Shown: positions 38,015 through 47,943, counted from the stretch's first letter. The stretch: DNA of 64,000 nt from Melioribacteraceae bacterium (GCA_021739765.1 JAIPBD010000004.1:292521-356520); one strand, 5' to 3'. The notes: generated by a model from the letters alone, not told the origin. Made by a program: numbers and translations.

Positions 38015-38277
38015 AGCTCGTCAAATCCCCGTTCGAAATATTCAACAATAGTAGCACACATTTCCTCTTCATCATCACCTTCAAATGAAAGAGTTACATC
38101 TGAGCCTTTTTCAGCGGCTAATGTCATAACGCCAATAATACTTTTGCCGTTAATGTTTAATCCGTCTTTAACTATTGTAAATTCGGATTCATATTTCGCA
38201 GCAAGTTTTACGATTGTCGCGGCCGGTCTTGTATGCAGGCCCGCACTATTTATAATTTTAACTGTTTTTTCAATCAT
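38011..38277 (-). CDS. ptsH: HPr family phosphocarrier protein
   Basis: Phosphocarrier of 88 residues. The ATG at 38277 places the active-site histidine exactly at H15 (GLHTRPA) and the regulatory serine at S46 (NGKSIIGVMTLA), matching the numbering of Bacillus HPr; a start 36 bases upstream would spoil this and overlap the prenyltransferase gene. The ATG shares one base with that gene's stop (TAATG). S46 raises the chance of HPr-kinase control, but no hprK is in the window. Confidence 0.94.
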   Translation of the reverse strand: MIEKTVKIINSAGLHTRPAATIVKLAAKYESEFTIVKDGLNINGKSIIGVMTLAAEKGSDVTLSFEGDDEEEMCATIVEYFERGFDEL

Positions 38278-39266
38278 TAAGTTTTTCTTTTGATCAACAT
38301 ATTTGCAAGCCACTCGAACATATTTCGTGAGTCTTGAACTTCAATAATTTCAATAGCTTTCAAAGCTTTATTGGTATAATTCTCAATCTCTTTTTCCGCT
38401 TTTTCAATTATACCTAATTTTTCGTAGAGTAACTTATACTTTTTGACTTGATTCTTTCTTATACCTTTGTTTTCAATTACTTTTTGCAGCATCAATTTGT
38501 CTTCACCGACTGCACGTTCTAAAGCAAGCAAAAACAGAAATGTTTTTTTCCCGGCAACTAAATCCCCGCCCACACTTTTACCGAACTTATCCTCATCGCC
38601 CATTATATCAAGTAAATCATCTTGAATTTGGAAGGCCATTCCCAAATTTCTGCCGTATTTTGTAAGAGCATCGATTTGTTTGCGGTTCCCACCGCCGAGC
38701 AAACCTCCGATCGAACAACAAACTTCAGCCAGTGCAGCGGTTTTTTTTGCGATCATTACTTTATATTCGGGTATCGATACGTTTTTTTTGAGTTCAAAAT
38801 CGGTATCATAACTTTGTCCTTCGCAGACTTCGATCATCGCTTCCGTAAAACGATTGATAACTTCTTTTGCATTTTCATTACAATCTTTTAGCAGCATTTT
38901 ATATGCGTATCCAAGCATATTATCGCCTGCTAAGATCGCGGTGTTAATATCATACTTGAGATGCATTGTAGGCAGATTCCGCCTTTTATCGGCATTATCC
39001 ATAATATCATCGTGAACAAGTGTGAAATTGTGAAAAATTTCAACCGCGAGTGCAGCGTTATAAACTTGTGAATATTTACCTCCAACCGCCTTCGCGGAAA
39101 TTAGGACCAAAAACGGTCTGAGTCTTTTACCGCCGCTGCCAAGACCATATTCCGAAGGTTGGTAAAGTGAATCGGGATTTTTTTTGTTAAATATTCTGCC
39201 GAGTTTTGATTCAATTTTTTCTCGTTCTTTCAGATATTCTTTTAGATATTTCTCTTGATTTTTCAA
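38277..39266 (-). CDS. Polyprenyl diphosphate synthase
   Basis: All-trans prenyltransferase of 329 residues that condenses isopentenyl diphosphate with allylic diphosphates, giving precursors for quinones or carotenoids. The first Asp-rich motif is DDIMD in LVHDDIMDNADKRR, with GSGGKRLRP upstream; the second is FQIQDDLLDIMGD. The product chain length (geranylgeranyl, farnesyl or longer) cannot be read with confidence. It sits 2 bases after fni, so IPP isomerization and chain elongation are co-expressed. Confidence 0.92.
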   Translation of the reverse strand: MKNQEKYLKEYLKEREKIESKLGRIFNKKNPDSLYQPSEYGLGSGGKRLRPFLVLISAKAVGGKYSQVYNAALAVEIFHNFTLVHDDIMDNADKRRNLPTMHLKYDINTAILAGDNMLGYAYKMLLKDCNENAKEVINRFTEAMIEVCEGQSYDTDFELKKNVSIPEYKVMIAKKTAALAEVCCSIGGLLGGGNRKQIDALTKYGRNLGMAFQIQDDLLDIMGDEDKFGKSVGGDLVAGKKTFLFLLALERAVGEDKLMLQKVIENKGIRKNQVKKYKLLYEKLGIIEKAEKEIENYTNKALKAIEIIEVQDSRNMFEWLANMLIKRKT

Positions 39267-39268
39267 TT

Positions 39269-40312
39269 TTAATAAAGGTCCTTCTTTTTTATTAATTTTT
39301 TCTTTTTAAGTAAATCCAAGTTGTGTGAACCAGTCAGGAACATAATTTGCCGTACTTGTTCGAACCAATTTTTTATTAATTTAATTCCATTCTCACTTTT
39401 ACCATCAGCAACAGATTGTAAAACCGGTTTTGCGGCAGCTGTATAATCAGCTCCCAAAATTATTGATTTTGCGATGTCAAATCCATTTGTAATACCACCC
39501 GAGGCAATAAGCTTGAAATTGTGATTCTTTTTTAATTTTGAAATTTTTCTGATGCAGTAGGTTGTTGGCAATCCCCAATCCCAAAATTCGGATTCATTTT
39601 CTCCATTTCTGAGAGTTTCGATTCCCGCCCAGCTTGTTCCTCCTGCACCCGCGACATCAATTCCCATGATTCCGGTATTAAGTAATTGTTTTGCTGCGTT
39701 TGGGCCAATTCCGGCTCCGACTTCTTTGATAATTATTGGAGTTGTAATTTTCGCGCACACTTTCTCGAGGTTTTTTATTAATCCTACAAAATCGGTTTGT
39801 CCTTCTTTCTGAATCAATTCTTGTAAAGGATTTAAATGAACTACCATAACATCGGCTTCAATCAAATCGATCATTAATCGAATCTCGTCTAATCCTTTAA
39901 ATTTAGAGAATTGAGCTGCGCCAATATTCCCAAGGATCGGAACATTTCTCGCTTTTTGCCTCAATACCTTAAAAGATTGATGTTGATTGGTTCCTTCTAA
40001 TGCCTGTCTCTGACTTCCGACACCAACAGGAATATTGAGTTCACTCGCGGTTTCGGCGAGCATTTCGTTTATTTTTCCCGTTTCAACCGTCCCACCGGTC
40101 ATGCATGAAATAATAAACGGATAATATATTCTATTACCGAAAAAATCGGTTGTTAAATCAATATTGGTGAGAAGGACTTCCGTTGCTGCATAATGTTCAA
40201 AATCATAAAGCTCGAATCCGGCAGTTTTATTTCTATAATTCCCATTATCATTTAATGATAATTGAATATGATCATTCTTGCGATCGGAAGTATTTGGGTA
40301 AGATTTTTTCAT
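39269..40312 (-). CDS. fni: Type 2 isopentenyl-diphosphate delta-isomerase
   Basis: FMN-dependent enzyme that interconverts isopentenyl and dimethylallyl diphosphate. The 347-residue protein has the family features RKNDHIQLSL at the start, PFIISCMTGGT, VGVGSQRQALEG, HLNPLQELIQKEGQTDF and GAGGTSWAGIE, then ASGGITNGFDIAKSI for phosphate binding. Domain and length match Fni/IDI-2. It leads the isoprenoid and PTS genes, 53 bases after the pabBC gene. Confidence 0.95.
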   Translation of the reverse strand: MKKSYPNTSDRKNDHIQLSLNDNGNYRNKTAGFELYDFEHYAATEVLLTNIDLTTDFFGNRIYYPFIISCMTGGTVETGKINEMLAETASELNIPVGVGSQRQALEGTNQHQSFKVLRQKARNVPILGNIGAAQFSKFKGLDEIRLMIDLIEADVMVVHLNPLQELIQKEGQTDFVGLIKNLEKVCAKITTPIIIKEVGAGIGPNAAKQLLNTGIMGIDVAGAGGTSWAGIETLRNGENESEFWDWGLPTTYCIRKISKLKKNHNFKLIASGGITNGFDIAKSIILGADYTAAAKPVLQSVADGKSENGIKLIKNWFEQVRQIMFLTGSHNLDLLKKKKLIKKKDLY

Positions 40313-40365
40313 TTTTATGATTTATTGATAAATGTCAGAATTATAAAACATTTTGATTAGAGCTT

Positions 40366-42255
40366 CTATTTCACAATCATTCTGTAAAATTGACAATTTC
40401 TATTTTCGATATCATACTTTTTTAGCAATTTATTCTTTTCGTCAAACACTCTTCCTACAACAATCTCTTTCCGAACCGAATTCACTAAATACATTGCATC
40501 CGCTGAAAAACAATCTTCGATCGAAATAGATTTTTCACTCAGTTGTTTGTTATCCAGCATAAGCTGCCTGTAACATCCGTTCAAAACTCCGTCGGAGATT
40601 GCGGGAGTGAATTTTAATCCCTTATTTTCAATCACAATATTGGCAATTGAGGATTCAACAACATTACCATTTTCATTTGTGAAAATCATATCAAACGCGT
40701 TATTATTCCTCGCTTTCTGCAATCCTTTATCATAAATACTACGATTTGTTGTTTTGAAGAACCGGTATTTATCCGAAGAATCTATTGATTGACTGCCTAG
40801 AATAATATCAACCGGATAATTATCGAGGACAATCTCATCCGTTCGGATTTCGAAATCCCCCCATTTTTGAAGATTTAATCTCAACTTAAATTTCTTATTT
40901 TTATCACATTCATTTGCGATTTTCTGAATTGCATTAATTATTTTTTCTTTATCAAATCGAAAATTGAAATAATAGGCTGCATTTTCCATTCTCTCCAAAT
41001 GATAAAGCAATAAAAATGTTTTGCGATCTTCGATTAAAATTGATTCAATTATCTCAAAATACGGTTCAGGTCTGGTTAAAAAATACCCTTTGGATTTAAC
41101 TTCCTCATATTCTTTTTCGGGTTTGCTATCCCACACAATCCCGCTTCCGACTCCCATTTCCAATTTATTATTAATCGTATCAATCTCGATCGTTCGAATA
41201 GCAACATTAAATTTGATAGAATTTTTATCGAAAAGTCCAATTGAACCTGTATAAATTCCTCTCCTTGAATCTTCCAACTTTTCGATTATCTGCATGGTTC
41301 TGATTTTTGGGGCTCCGGTTATTGAACCGCATGGATAGAGATTCTTAAACAATGATAGTAAATCGGTTTCGAGCAATTTTCCTTTTATGGTTGATGTCAT
41401 TTGGAAAACAGATTCGAGCTGTTGAATATCAAAAAATGAAATTGGATTAACAGTGTTATACTCAGAAATTTTGCCGATATCATTCCGCAATAAATCGACA
41501 ATCATTGTATTTTCCGCCCGTTCTTTGCTATCGGATTTTAACTTTTTTATAATTTTCAGATCATCATTTCTATTTTTTCCCCGCTTTGCCGTTCCTTTCA
41601 TCGGTTTTACGGTGATCTCATTTTCTGTGCATTCAAAGAATAATTCGGGTGAGAATGAAAGAATCAACTTGCGGTCAAGATTCACAATAACAGCAAATTC
41701 AGCTGATTGGTTAAAGAGCATTTTTGCGATAAACTCTGGAATATCAATTTTATTTTCAGAAAATAACTTTGTCGTATAATTAACCTGGTATGTATCACCC
41801 TCTCGGATGTAATTTTTTATCGCAGCAATTTTTTCAGAATAAGACTCAAATGGTTCAATAATTTTTAGATCAGGGGATAAATTCTCCGTTGTAATTAGTT
41901 CTCGAAAGCCTGCAAAATCAATATCAGAATAGGCAAACTCCTCTACATTCTTTTTTTCGTAAATCATAAATTTTAGAAGAATACTTTCTTTCGATAATTT
42001 TACATCGGGGAATTCTTCAAAAAGATAACCTGCTTCATAATCAATTAATCCGATGCCTGTTCGTCCTTTTTGCCGTTCACTTTCCGCTCTATTAAAAACG
42101 TTCTCAATGTTTCCTTCACTTTGAAGACTAAAATCGAGAATAGGATTTTTCAGAAAGTAGTTTTTCCCGGTGTCATCCTTAAATGAAGAAAGAAACAGCC
42201 CACTGCCGGAATTATTTGTAACATAATCAATTAAATGTATGAAACTATTTTTCAT
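40366..42255 (-). CDS. pabBC: Fused aminodeoxychorismate synthase component I and aminodeoxychorismate lyase
   Basis: Bifunctional folate-pathway enzyme of 629 residues. The N-terminal part (about 1-380) is the chorismate-binding domain: EPFESYSEKIAAIKNYIREGDTYQVNYT, KPMKGTAKRG, SITGAPKIRTMQIIE and GVGSGIVWDS. The C-terminal part (about 395-629) is a class IV PLP aminotransferase fold with YDKGLQKARNNNAFDMIF, NVVESSIANI and SDGVLNGCYRQ. Together they turn chorismate into p-aminobenzoate, given a PabA glutaminase from elsewhere. The fusion is a known variant in Bacteroidota and Proteobacteria. It is divergent from the MFS gene. Confidence 0.92.
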   Translation of the reverse strand: MKNSFIHLIDYVTNNSGSGLFLSSFKDDTGKNYFLKNPILDFSLQSEGNIENVFNRAESERQKGRTGIGLIDYEAGYLFEEFPDVKLSKESILLKFMIYEKKNVEEFAYSDIDFAGFRELITTENLSPDLKIIEPFESYSEKIAAIKNYIREGDTYQVNYTTKLFSENKIDIPEFIAKMLFNQSAEFAVIVNLDRKLILSFSPELFFECTENEITVKPMKGTAKRGKNRNDDLKIIKKLKSDSKERAENTMIVDLLRNDIGKISEYNTVNPISFFDIQQLESVFQMTSTIKGKLLETDLLSLFKNLYPCGSITGAPKIRTMQIIEKLEDSRRGIYTGSIGLFDKNSIKFNVAIRTIEIDTINNKLEMGVGSGIVWDSKPEKEYEEVKSKGYFLTRPEPYFEIIESILIEDRKTFLLLYHLERMENAAYYFNFRFDKEKIINAIQKIANECDKNKKFKLRLNLQKWGDFEIRTDEIVLDNYPVDIILGSQSIDSSDKYRFFKTTNRSIYDKGLQKARNNNAFDMIFTNENGNVVESSIANIVIENKGLKFTPAISDGVLNGCYRQLMLDNKQLSEKSISIEDCFSADAMYLVNSVRKEIVVGRVFDEKNKLLKKYDIENRNCQFYRMIVK

Positions 42256-42325
42256 TTTTTAGTAAAATCTATTTATATATTTTTAGACCTATTTATCACG
42301 GATAATAATTTTGTTTGAGGAAAAA

Positions 42326-43813
42326 ATGCAAAAACCACGTTTATCGTTCTGGCAAATTTGGAATATGAGTTTTGGATTTCTTGGAATCCAATTTGGGTTC
42401 GCTTTACAAAATGCAAATGTAAGTAGAATATTTGAGACATTAGGTGCAAATTTAGAAGAAATTCCACTATTATGGATTGCCGCACCTGTAACAGGCTTAA
42501 TTGTACAGCCCATAATTGGCCACATGAGCGATAGAACCTGGAACCGTTTGGGAAGACGAAGACCATTTTTCCTCGCCGGAGCAATTCTCGCTTCAATTTC
42601 ATTAATCTTTATGCCGAATTCTCCCGTTCTTTGGGTTGCCGCAGGTATGCTCTGGATAATGGACGCATCAATAAATATTTCAATGGAGCCTTTCCGAGCA
42701 TTTGTCGGCGATATGTTACCCGCTCAACAGAGAACCGCCGGATTTGCAATGCAGAGCTTTTTTATTGGAATCGGCGCGGTTATCGCATCCGCTTTACCTT
42801 ATATGATGACGAATTGGTTTGGATTTACAAATGTCGCGTCACCCGGCGAGATACCGGATTCAGTTAAGTTTTCTTTTTATATCGGTGCGGCAGTATTTTT
42901 TGGGGCTGTTTTGTGGACGGTTTTTTCAAGCAAAGAATACTCTCCATCCGAATTGGAACAGTTTGAAAGTTCGGAATCATCTTCAAGCAGTTCGGAGTTT
43001 AAGCAACCTCTAAAAACTGAATTTCTCAACAAACACGGTATTATTTGGCTTCTTTCGGGCATACTTCTCTTTTTAATTTTCGACTACTTCATTTATATGG
43101 ATTATGGTTTGGGAATGTTTTTTCTGGGAATGTCAATTTTTGGTCTTTTCCAGTTACTTTCTTCGTTTTTGAAAAACAAGGGAAAAACAGAAAACGGTTT
43201 AGTAGTTATTATCGATGATCTATATAATATGCCGAAAACAATGGCACAACTCGCGGTCGTTCAGTTCTTCTCGTGGTTCGCGCTTTTTGCTATGTGGATA
43301 TACACCACTCCGGCTGTTACAAGACATATTTACGGGGCGGTTGACGCATCCTCTGCATTATATAATGAAGGTGCTGATTGGGTCGGAATTTTAATGGCGA
43401 CCTATAATGGATTTGCTGCGGTGATGGCTTTCGTTCTTGTTTGGCTGGCAAAAAGAACATCAAGAAAAACAGTTCACGCAATCAGTTTAACTATTGGCGG
43501 ATTAGGGCTTATCTCATTTTTCGTAATCTCGGATCCGTATATGCTTTTGATTTCAGAATTGGGAATCGGGTTGGCTTGGGCTTCAATTTTAGCGATGCCT
43601 TACGCAATTTTAACCGGCTCAATTCCCCAGAAAAAGCTTGGTGTTTATATGGGTATTTTTAACTTTTTTATCGTTATTCCCCAAATAACAGCAGCGGCGA
43701 TTTTAGGATTTTTTGTTAAGGATTTATTCGGCGGCGAAGCAATTTACGCGCTCGTCCTCGGAGGTATTTCAATGATTGCAGCGGCACTACTGGTTATGCG
43801 CGTTGATGATTAA
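42326..43813 (+). CDS. MFS transporter, SLC45-like (sugar:proton symporter type)
   Basis: Twelve-helix transporter of 495 residues. The N-terminal half has MSFGFLGIQFGFALQNANVSRIFE, the loop PIIGHMSDRTWNRLGRRRPFFLAG (the SLC45/GPH-type loop 2-3 motif) and DASINISMEPFRAFVGDMLP. This pattern matches the maltose/sucrose-type SLC45 subgroup common in Bacteroidota. The ATG at 42326 follows TGAGG (42316-42320) by 5 nt; a TTG at 42311 is less likely. Substrate probably a disaccharide (family inference). A paralogue is at 46003-47313. Confidence 0.88.
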   Translation: MQKPRLSFWQIWNMSFGFLGIQFGFALQNANVSRIFETLGANLEEIPLLWIAAPVTGLIVQPIIGHMSDRTWNRLGRRRPFFLAGAILASISLIFMPNSPVLWVAAGMLWIMDASINISMEPFRAFVGDMLPAQQRTAGFAMQSFFIGIGAVIASALPYMMTNWFGFTNVASPGEIPDSVKFSFYIGAAVFFGAVLWTVFSSKEYSPSELEQFESSESSSSSSEFKQPLKTEFLNKHGIIWLLSGILLFLIFDYFIYMDYGLGMFFLGMSIFGLFQLLSSFLKNKGKTENGLVVIIDDLYNMPKTMAQLAVVQFFSWFALFAMWIYTTPAVTRHIYGAVDASSALYNEGADWVGILMATYNGFAAVMAFVLVWLAKRTSRKTVHAISLTIGGLGLISFFVISDPYMLLISELGIGLAWASILAMPYAILTGSIPQKKLGVYMGIFNFFIVIPQITAAAILGFFVKDLFGGEAIYALVLGGISMIAAALLVMRVDD

Positions 43814-43837
43814 ACATTATTACGAAACCGGTATAAA

Positions 43838-45277
43838 TTAATATGCTTTTTCTGGACGAATGACAATATCGATTCTTCGATTTTTTCTTCGTCCTTCGTC
43901 TGATTCGTTATTAGCAATTGGCCGTGATTCACCATAACCGATTGCGAATATTTTATCTCTTTCCAAATCTAAGTTCGCGAACAAATACTGAAAAACAGCC
44001 TGCGCCCGCTGCTGGGAGAGTTGTAAATTTGCTTTGTCTTTTCCGTATGCGTCTGTATGTCCTTCCACCGAAATTACCGCATTAGGAAATTTTTTAATCG
44101 CGTCTTGAATTTTGGTCAGCAGCGAAAAATATCGAGGTTGGATAACTGATTGACCGGAATCAAATGTTAAACTAATTAAACGGATAGTGATTTTTTCTTC
44201 GTCAACAATCACTATTGCTTCAGAGTTTGAGAATGAATTTGAGACTTCATCAACTCGTTTTCTATAATCTTCGATTTTCGCCAATCTTTCTCTTAATTGC
44301 GATTTTTCTTCTGTGATTCCGCCAAGTTCGTTTTCATACTCTTTTATACGTGAGTTCAAATTGTCAATCTCTGCCTCATTGTCAGAATTTTCTTTTTGCA
44401 GATTTTTGATCAATTCTTGTATTTGGAATGATGGTGTAGCGTATCCGGAATCGAAATGCGGTACAAAATCAAAAAGTTGACCAATCGTTACTAAGGGCTC
44501 CTCTGAGATTAGAATTAGATCCTCAATAGTTATAATTCCATCATTTATTTCACGTATTGTTTTGGAGATAAATTTTGCGTGATTAGCCTGATAATAAGCT
44601 TTCATCGCTAAATCCCGTGCTCTATCAGTGTCGTATCTATTTTGAATTAATTCTGTTTCTGCTTCTTTAATCAGCATTTCACTATCAGCGAGTGTTTTCG
44701 GTGCTTCACGATTTACGTTTTCATCTTTGGCGTGATCTATTAATTCCCAAGTTTGGTTAAGATACTTTTTCTTGATTGAATTAAGCTCAGCTGATCTGTA
44801 AGCTTTTTCACCGTCAAAAGCATCTTCATCCGCATCACTTTTATCTTCATCCTCTAATTCTTCAGCAGCACTTCTTAAAAGCGATTCGGCCTTTATCCAA
44901 TTCTCAGGATCATTTTCATCCGAATCGACTTTAATTGCATCTTCCCGGGCGTTTACAAGATATTCATATTCTTGCGCAAACTTAACCGCTATTTCGTTGG
45001 CTTTTCTCAGATTAAACACAGCATCATTGATTTTAATTTTAATATCCTCAAGATCGTCACCCTCCCTTAGCATATTCTCCGCATCCATGTATGAATCGAA
45101 GCCATCCTCAAAAAACGAAGGTGAATATAATTCCGCCCGAGTTCTTTTTGCTTCCGCTAAGGTTGCATCGGCGTCTTTAAATAATCTGTCTCGCACATCT
45201 TGCGAGTGTAAATTCACCATACAAATGAGTGTAAACACAATAGAGAGTAATATAATTTTGTGTCTTTGGATATTCAT
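43838..45277 (-). CDS. OmpA-family protein with helical N-terminal region
   Basis: Exported protein of 479 residues with a signal peptide (about 1-25, ending NLHSQ). The middle is a long helical region with TPR/DUF4398-like repeats about membranes and amphipathic pairs (AEAKRTRAEL, AESLLRSAAEELEDEDK), a coiled coil (about 290-345), then the peptidoglycan-binding OmpA domain (about 370-475: ISVEGHTDAYGKDKANLQLS and RRKNRRIDIVI). It likely links the outer membrane to the wall. It is 3 bases from the exported 240-residue gene upstream, and converges with the MFS gene. Confidence 0.86.
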   Translation of the reverse strand: MNIQRHKIILLSIVFTLICMVNLHSQDVRDRLFKDADATLAEAKRTRAELYSPSFFEDGFDSYMDAENMLREGDDLEDIKIKINDAVFNLRKANEIAVKFAQEYEYLVNAREDAIKVDSDENDPENWIKAESLLRSAAEELEDEDKSDADEDAFDGEKAYRSAELNSIKKKYLNQTWELIDHAKDENVNREAPKTLADSEMLIKEAETELIQNRYDTDRARDLAMKAYYQANHAKFISKTIREINDGIITIEDLILISEEPLVTIGQLFDFVPHFDSGYATPSFQIQELIKNLQKENSDNEAEIDNLNSRIKEYENELGGITEEKSQLRERLAKIEDYRKRVDEVSNSFSNSEAIVIVDEEKITIRLISLTFDSGQSVIQPRYFSLLTKIQDAIKKFPNAVISVEGHTDAYGKDKANLQLSQQRAQAVFQYLFANLDLERDKIFAIGYGESRPIANNESDEGRRKNRRIDIVIRPEKAY

Positions 45278-45280
45278 TTA

Positions 45281-46003
45281 TCAACCATTTTTATAAAAAG
45301 TTAGCACGTTTCCGTTATTCGTTTTCGTTAATACAATTTTTTTTGAAGAACCAATTTGAGAATATGTAGTTTTTTCCGATTCATTTTTCCACAACCATTT
45401 ACCACCAAGGCATGTTTTCAACTTATTTTTTAAGTCTTCGAAGGAATCATCAACGATCTTTACCACCAATTGATTCGTTTCATCCTGGACCAAACTTATA
45501 GATTTAACATCATTAAATTTGCCCAAGTTTGATTTATTGAGAAAGAAAAAATTGTTTTCGGAATGAGCCGAGTAGAATTGAACACCATCGCAAAAATCGG
45601 ATTCCGGCTTTATTGCATATGAATTTTTATCCGTAAAATTCATCGAGATATTGAAACTTCCCATTTGTGTGGTATCACAGATTACATAAACTTCCCAATT
45701 ACCGGTCTCGGTTGAAACTGAATCGATTGAAACGTTAGATTCCGTTGTGGCGTATTTGATTATTACTTCCTTGGAAGGAGTTACAATAAACATCGCCGGC
45801 CAAAAATCCGGTGAGTTTAATCCGACAGAATAATGATCTCCTTCTTCCAAATAAAACTCGTAGACTTCATAACGTCCAAATGATAAATCGACGGGGTTTT
45901 CAATGGTTATTTCTCCGTTTATCTCGTATCCCGAAACCCGGAAATCCGGTTGAGCATAAATTAAACTACAAGTTACCAACAACAACATGAGAAATATTTT
46001 CAT
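45281..46003 (-). CDS. Exported protein of unknown function
   Basis: A 240-residue protein with a clear signal peptide (about 1-18, ending IYAQ). The rest looks beta-rich, with repeats of polar strands (RVSGYEINGEITIENPVDLSFGRYEVYEFYLEEGDHY), which resembles a pre-peptidase or jelly-roll type domain. No catalytic motif is recognised. Its stop/start spacing places it in the same transcript as the SLC45-like transporter (shared base at 46003) and the OmpA-like gene (3-base gap). Confidence 0.7.
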   Translation of the reverse strand: MKIFLMLLLVTCSLIYAQPDFRVSGYEINGEITIENPVDLSFGRYEVYEFYLEEGDHYSVGLNSPDFWPAMFIVTPSKEVIIKYATTESNVSIDSVSTETGNWEVYVICDTTQMGSFNISMNFTDKNSYAIKPESDFCDGVQFYSAHSENNFFFLNKSNLGKFNDVKSISLVQDETNQLVVKIVDDSFEDLKNKLKTCLGGKWLWKNESEKTTYSQIGSSKKIVLTKTNNGNVLTFYKNG

Positions 46004-47313
46004 TAATGATGTCCTCCGCCGACATTCAAATCGCTATCTTCAATTACACTTTTGCTCTCTTTTACAAGCGTCCACAACAAAGAAGAAACCGCGAGAGAAA
46101 TTCCGCTGATCCAAAATATTATATTTTTATCTTCAATTGCGCTAATTACAAACCCGATTGCCAAACTAACCACTAATTGCGGTAAAACAATGGATAGGTT
46201 AAATACGCCCATAAAATATCCCATTCTTCCTTTTTCAACATTTTCGGACATTATCGCAAAGGGTAAACTAACAATTGCCGCCCATCCTACTCCCGCAAAA
46301 GCCATTAAAATATAAAGTGAAATCGATGTTTTACCAATGGCAACAATCGCAAAATAGGCTAACGCCATAACTCCGACAGATAACGCCTGTGTTTTAACTC
46401 TTCCGATTTTTTCAGTTAAAGGTTCCAAAACGAATGCCGGGAATAATGCACCGACAGCATTGAGTATAAGGAAGGAAACTGAAATAATAGTGCCAATTTC
46501 TCCGTCAATTTCTACACTTAATTTTGCTTGAAAATCTGAAACGAAAAATATTTTCTGCTTGATGTAGACGATTATATAAACAAACATCGTTTGAACACCC
46601 AGCCAGGAGAAGGCGTTCGCAAAATAAACTTTCCATAGATTAGGCCAATTTGTTGATCTTTGAACACTTTTCGCTTCTTCGGCCTTTTCTTCCTCTGATA
46701 ATTCTTTTTTCTCGGTGATGAAAAACATCGGAACAAGTGAAAATAGCAAAACGAGAATTACACCGAAATAAATCAAAAAATAATTCCCAAGTAATGCACC
46801 CAGAGCATAAGCGAGAACTCCAAACGATCCTGAAACTGTTTGCATCCAAGTGTAACCTTTGGTGCGAGGAGTTCCTTCGGGTGTAACATCGGCAATAATT
46901 GATCTGGTAGGATTAAAACTGATATTAATCGCCAAATCCAACGTTAACGCAACAGCACTTGCGACGACAATCAAACTGGAAAATCCAAGAAAATCCGCAA
47001 TTGTATCAATATTTGGCAATGCTAGAAGCATTAAAGCGGCTAAAGTACCGCCCATTATGATAAAAGGTCTTCTTCTTCCACCCCAAAACCAAACTTTATC
47101 ACTAATTAACCCGATAATCGGTTGACCAAGAATTCCGGCTAACGGTCCCGCCGCCCAGACAATTCCAACTTCGTGAATATCAAAACCATACTTTGTATTC
47201 ATTAACCAACTTAATGTTGCAATTTGAATCGATAAAGCGAATCCCATTGCGGTTGCCGGCAAACTCAACAACGCGTAAAAACTACTGGACAGTTTTTTCT
47301 GAAAGTCTAACAT
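46003..47313 (-). CDS. MFS transporter, SLC45-like (second copy)
   Basis: Twelve-helix transporter of 436 residues and a paralogue of the plus-strand gene at 42326. It has GPLAGILGQPIIGLISDKVWFWGGRRRPFIIMGG, DLAINISFNPTRSIIADVTPEG and the second-half AFAGVGWAAIVSLPFAIMSENVEKGRMGYFMGVF. The central loop after helix 6 is acidic and lysine-rich (EEKAEEAKS). It probably moves a disaccharide with protons, by family. It starts the operon with the exported protein and OmpA-like gene. Divergent from smpB. Confidence 0.88.
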   Translation of the reverse strand: MLDFQKKLSSSFYALLSLPATAMGFALSIQIATLSWLMNTKYGFDIHEVGIVWAAGPLAGILGQPIIGLISDKVWFWGGRRRPFIIMGGTLAALMLLALPNIDTIADFLGFSSLIVVASAVALTLDLAINISFNPTRSIIADVTPEGTPRTKGYTWMQTVSGSFGVLAYALGALLGNYFLIYFGVILVLLFSLVPMFFITEKKELSEEEKAEEAKSVQRSTNWPNLWKVYFANAFSWLGVQTMFVYIIVYIKQKIFFVSDFQAKLSVEIDGEIGTIISVSFLILNAVGALFPAFVLEPLTEKIGRVKTQALSVGVMALAYFAIVAIGKTSISLYILMAFAGVGWAAIVSLPFAIMSENVEKGRMGYFMGVFNLSIVLPQLVVSLAIGFVISAIEDKNIIFWISGISLAVSSLLWTLVKESKSVIEDSDLNVGGGHH

Positions 47314-47462
47314 ATGTGCCTTCTATCTGTGTGAGATAAATGATTCGAAAAATATGGAAACACAAATTAATTGCAAAGAGAAGAATTAAATTAGTTCTTT
47401 CCAACTACTATGTTGCATTTATACTACTATAAAAATACATTTCGTGTTTATATTTGTGGAAA

Positions 47463-47915
47463 ATGGCTGATAACGAAAAAAATATTACGACGAATCGGAA
47501 AGCAAGATATGAATATCAAATTATTCAGAGTTTTGAGGCAGGAATCGTTTTAACCGGAACCGAAGTAAAAGCATTGCGACAGAACAAAATAAATCTCGTT
47601 GATTCTTATGCTACGGTTGATTTAAACGAAGTTTGGCTTGTTAGCGCGAATATTGGAATTTATGATCACGGCAACATTAACAATCATGAACCTACGCGCA
47701 AACGTAAATTGCTCCTTAATAAATCAGAGATAAGGAAACTTCGGAAAGCCGTAAATGAAAAAGGTAGCACATTGGTTCCCCTTCGGTTTTATTTCAAAAA
47801 AGGGAAAGTAAAAGTTGAGATCGCGATCGCGCAGGGCAAAAAAGTTTATGACAAACGAGAAGATATCGCCAAACGTGATGAAAAACGATCTTTGGAAAGA
47901 CAATTTAAATTATAG
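47463..47915 (+). CDS. smpB: SsrA-binding protein SmpB
   Basis: Partner of tmRNA in trans-translation, which frees stalled ribosomes. The 150-residue protein has the OB core start KNITTNRKARYEYQIIQSFEAGIVLTGTEVKALR, GEVWL-type segment as NEVWLVSANI, and KLLLNKSEIRKL; the C-terminal tail is basic (YDKREDIAKRDEKRSLERQF). The ATG at 47463 gives a normal N-terminus MADNEKN; a TTG at 47454 would add three residues. No tmRNA gene was recognised in the window. Confidence 0.96.
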   Translation: MADNEKNITTNRKARYEYQIIQSFEAGIVLTGTEVKALRQNKINLVDSYATVDLNEVWLVSANIGIYDHGNINNHEPTRKRKLLLNKSEIRKLRKAVNEKGSTLVPLRFYFKKGKVKVEIAIAQGKKVYDKREDIAKRDEKRSLERQFKL

Positions 47916-47943
47916 CACAATTCAGAAAATACCGGAGTAAATC

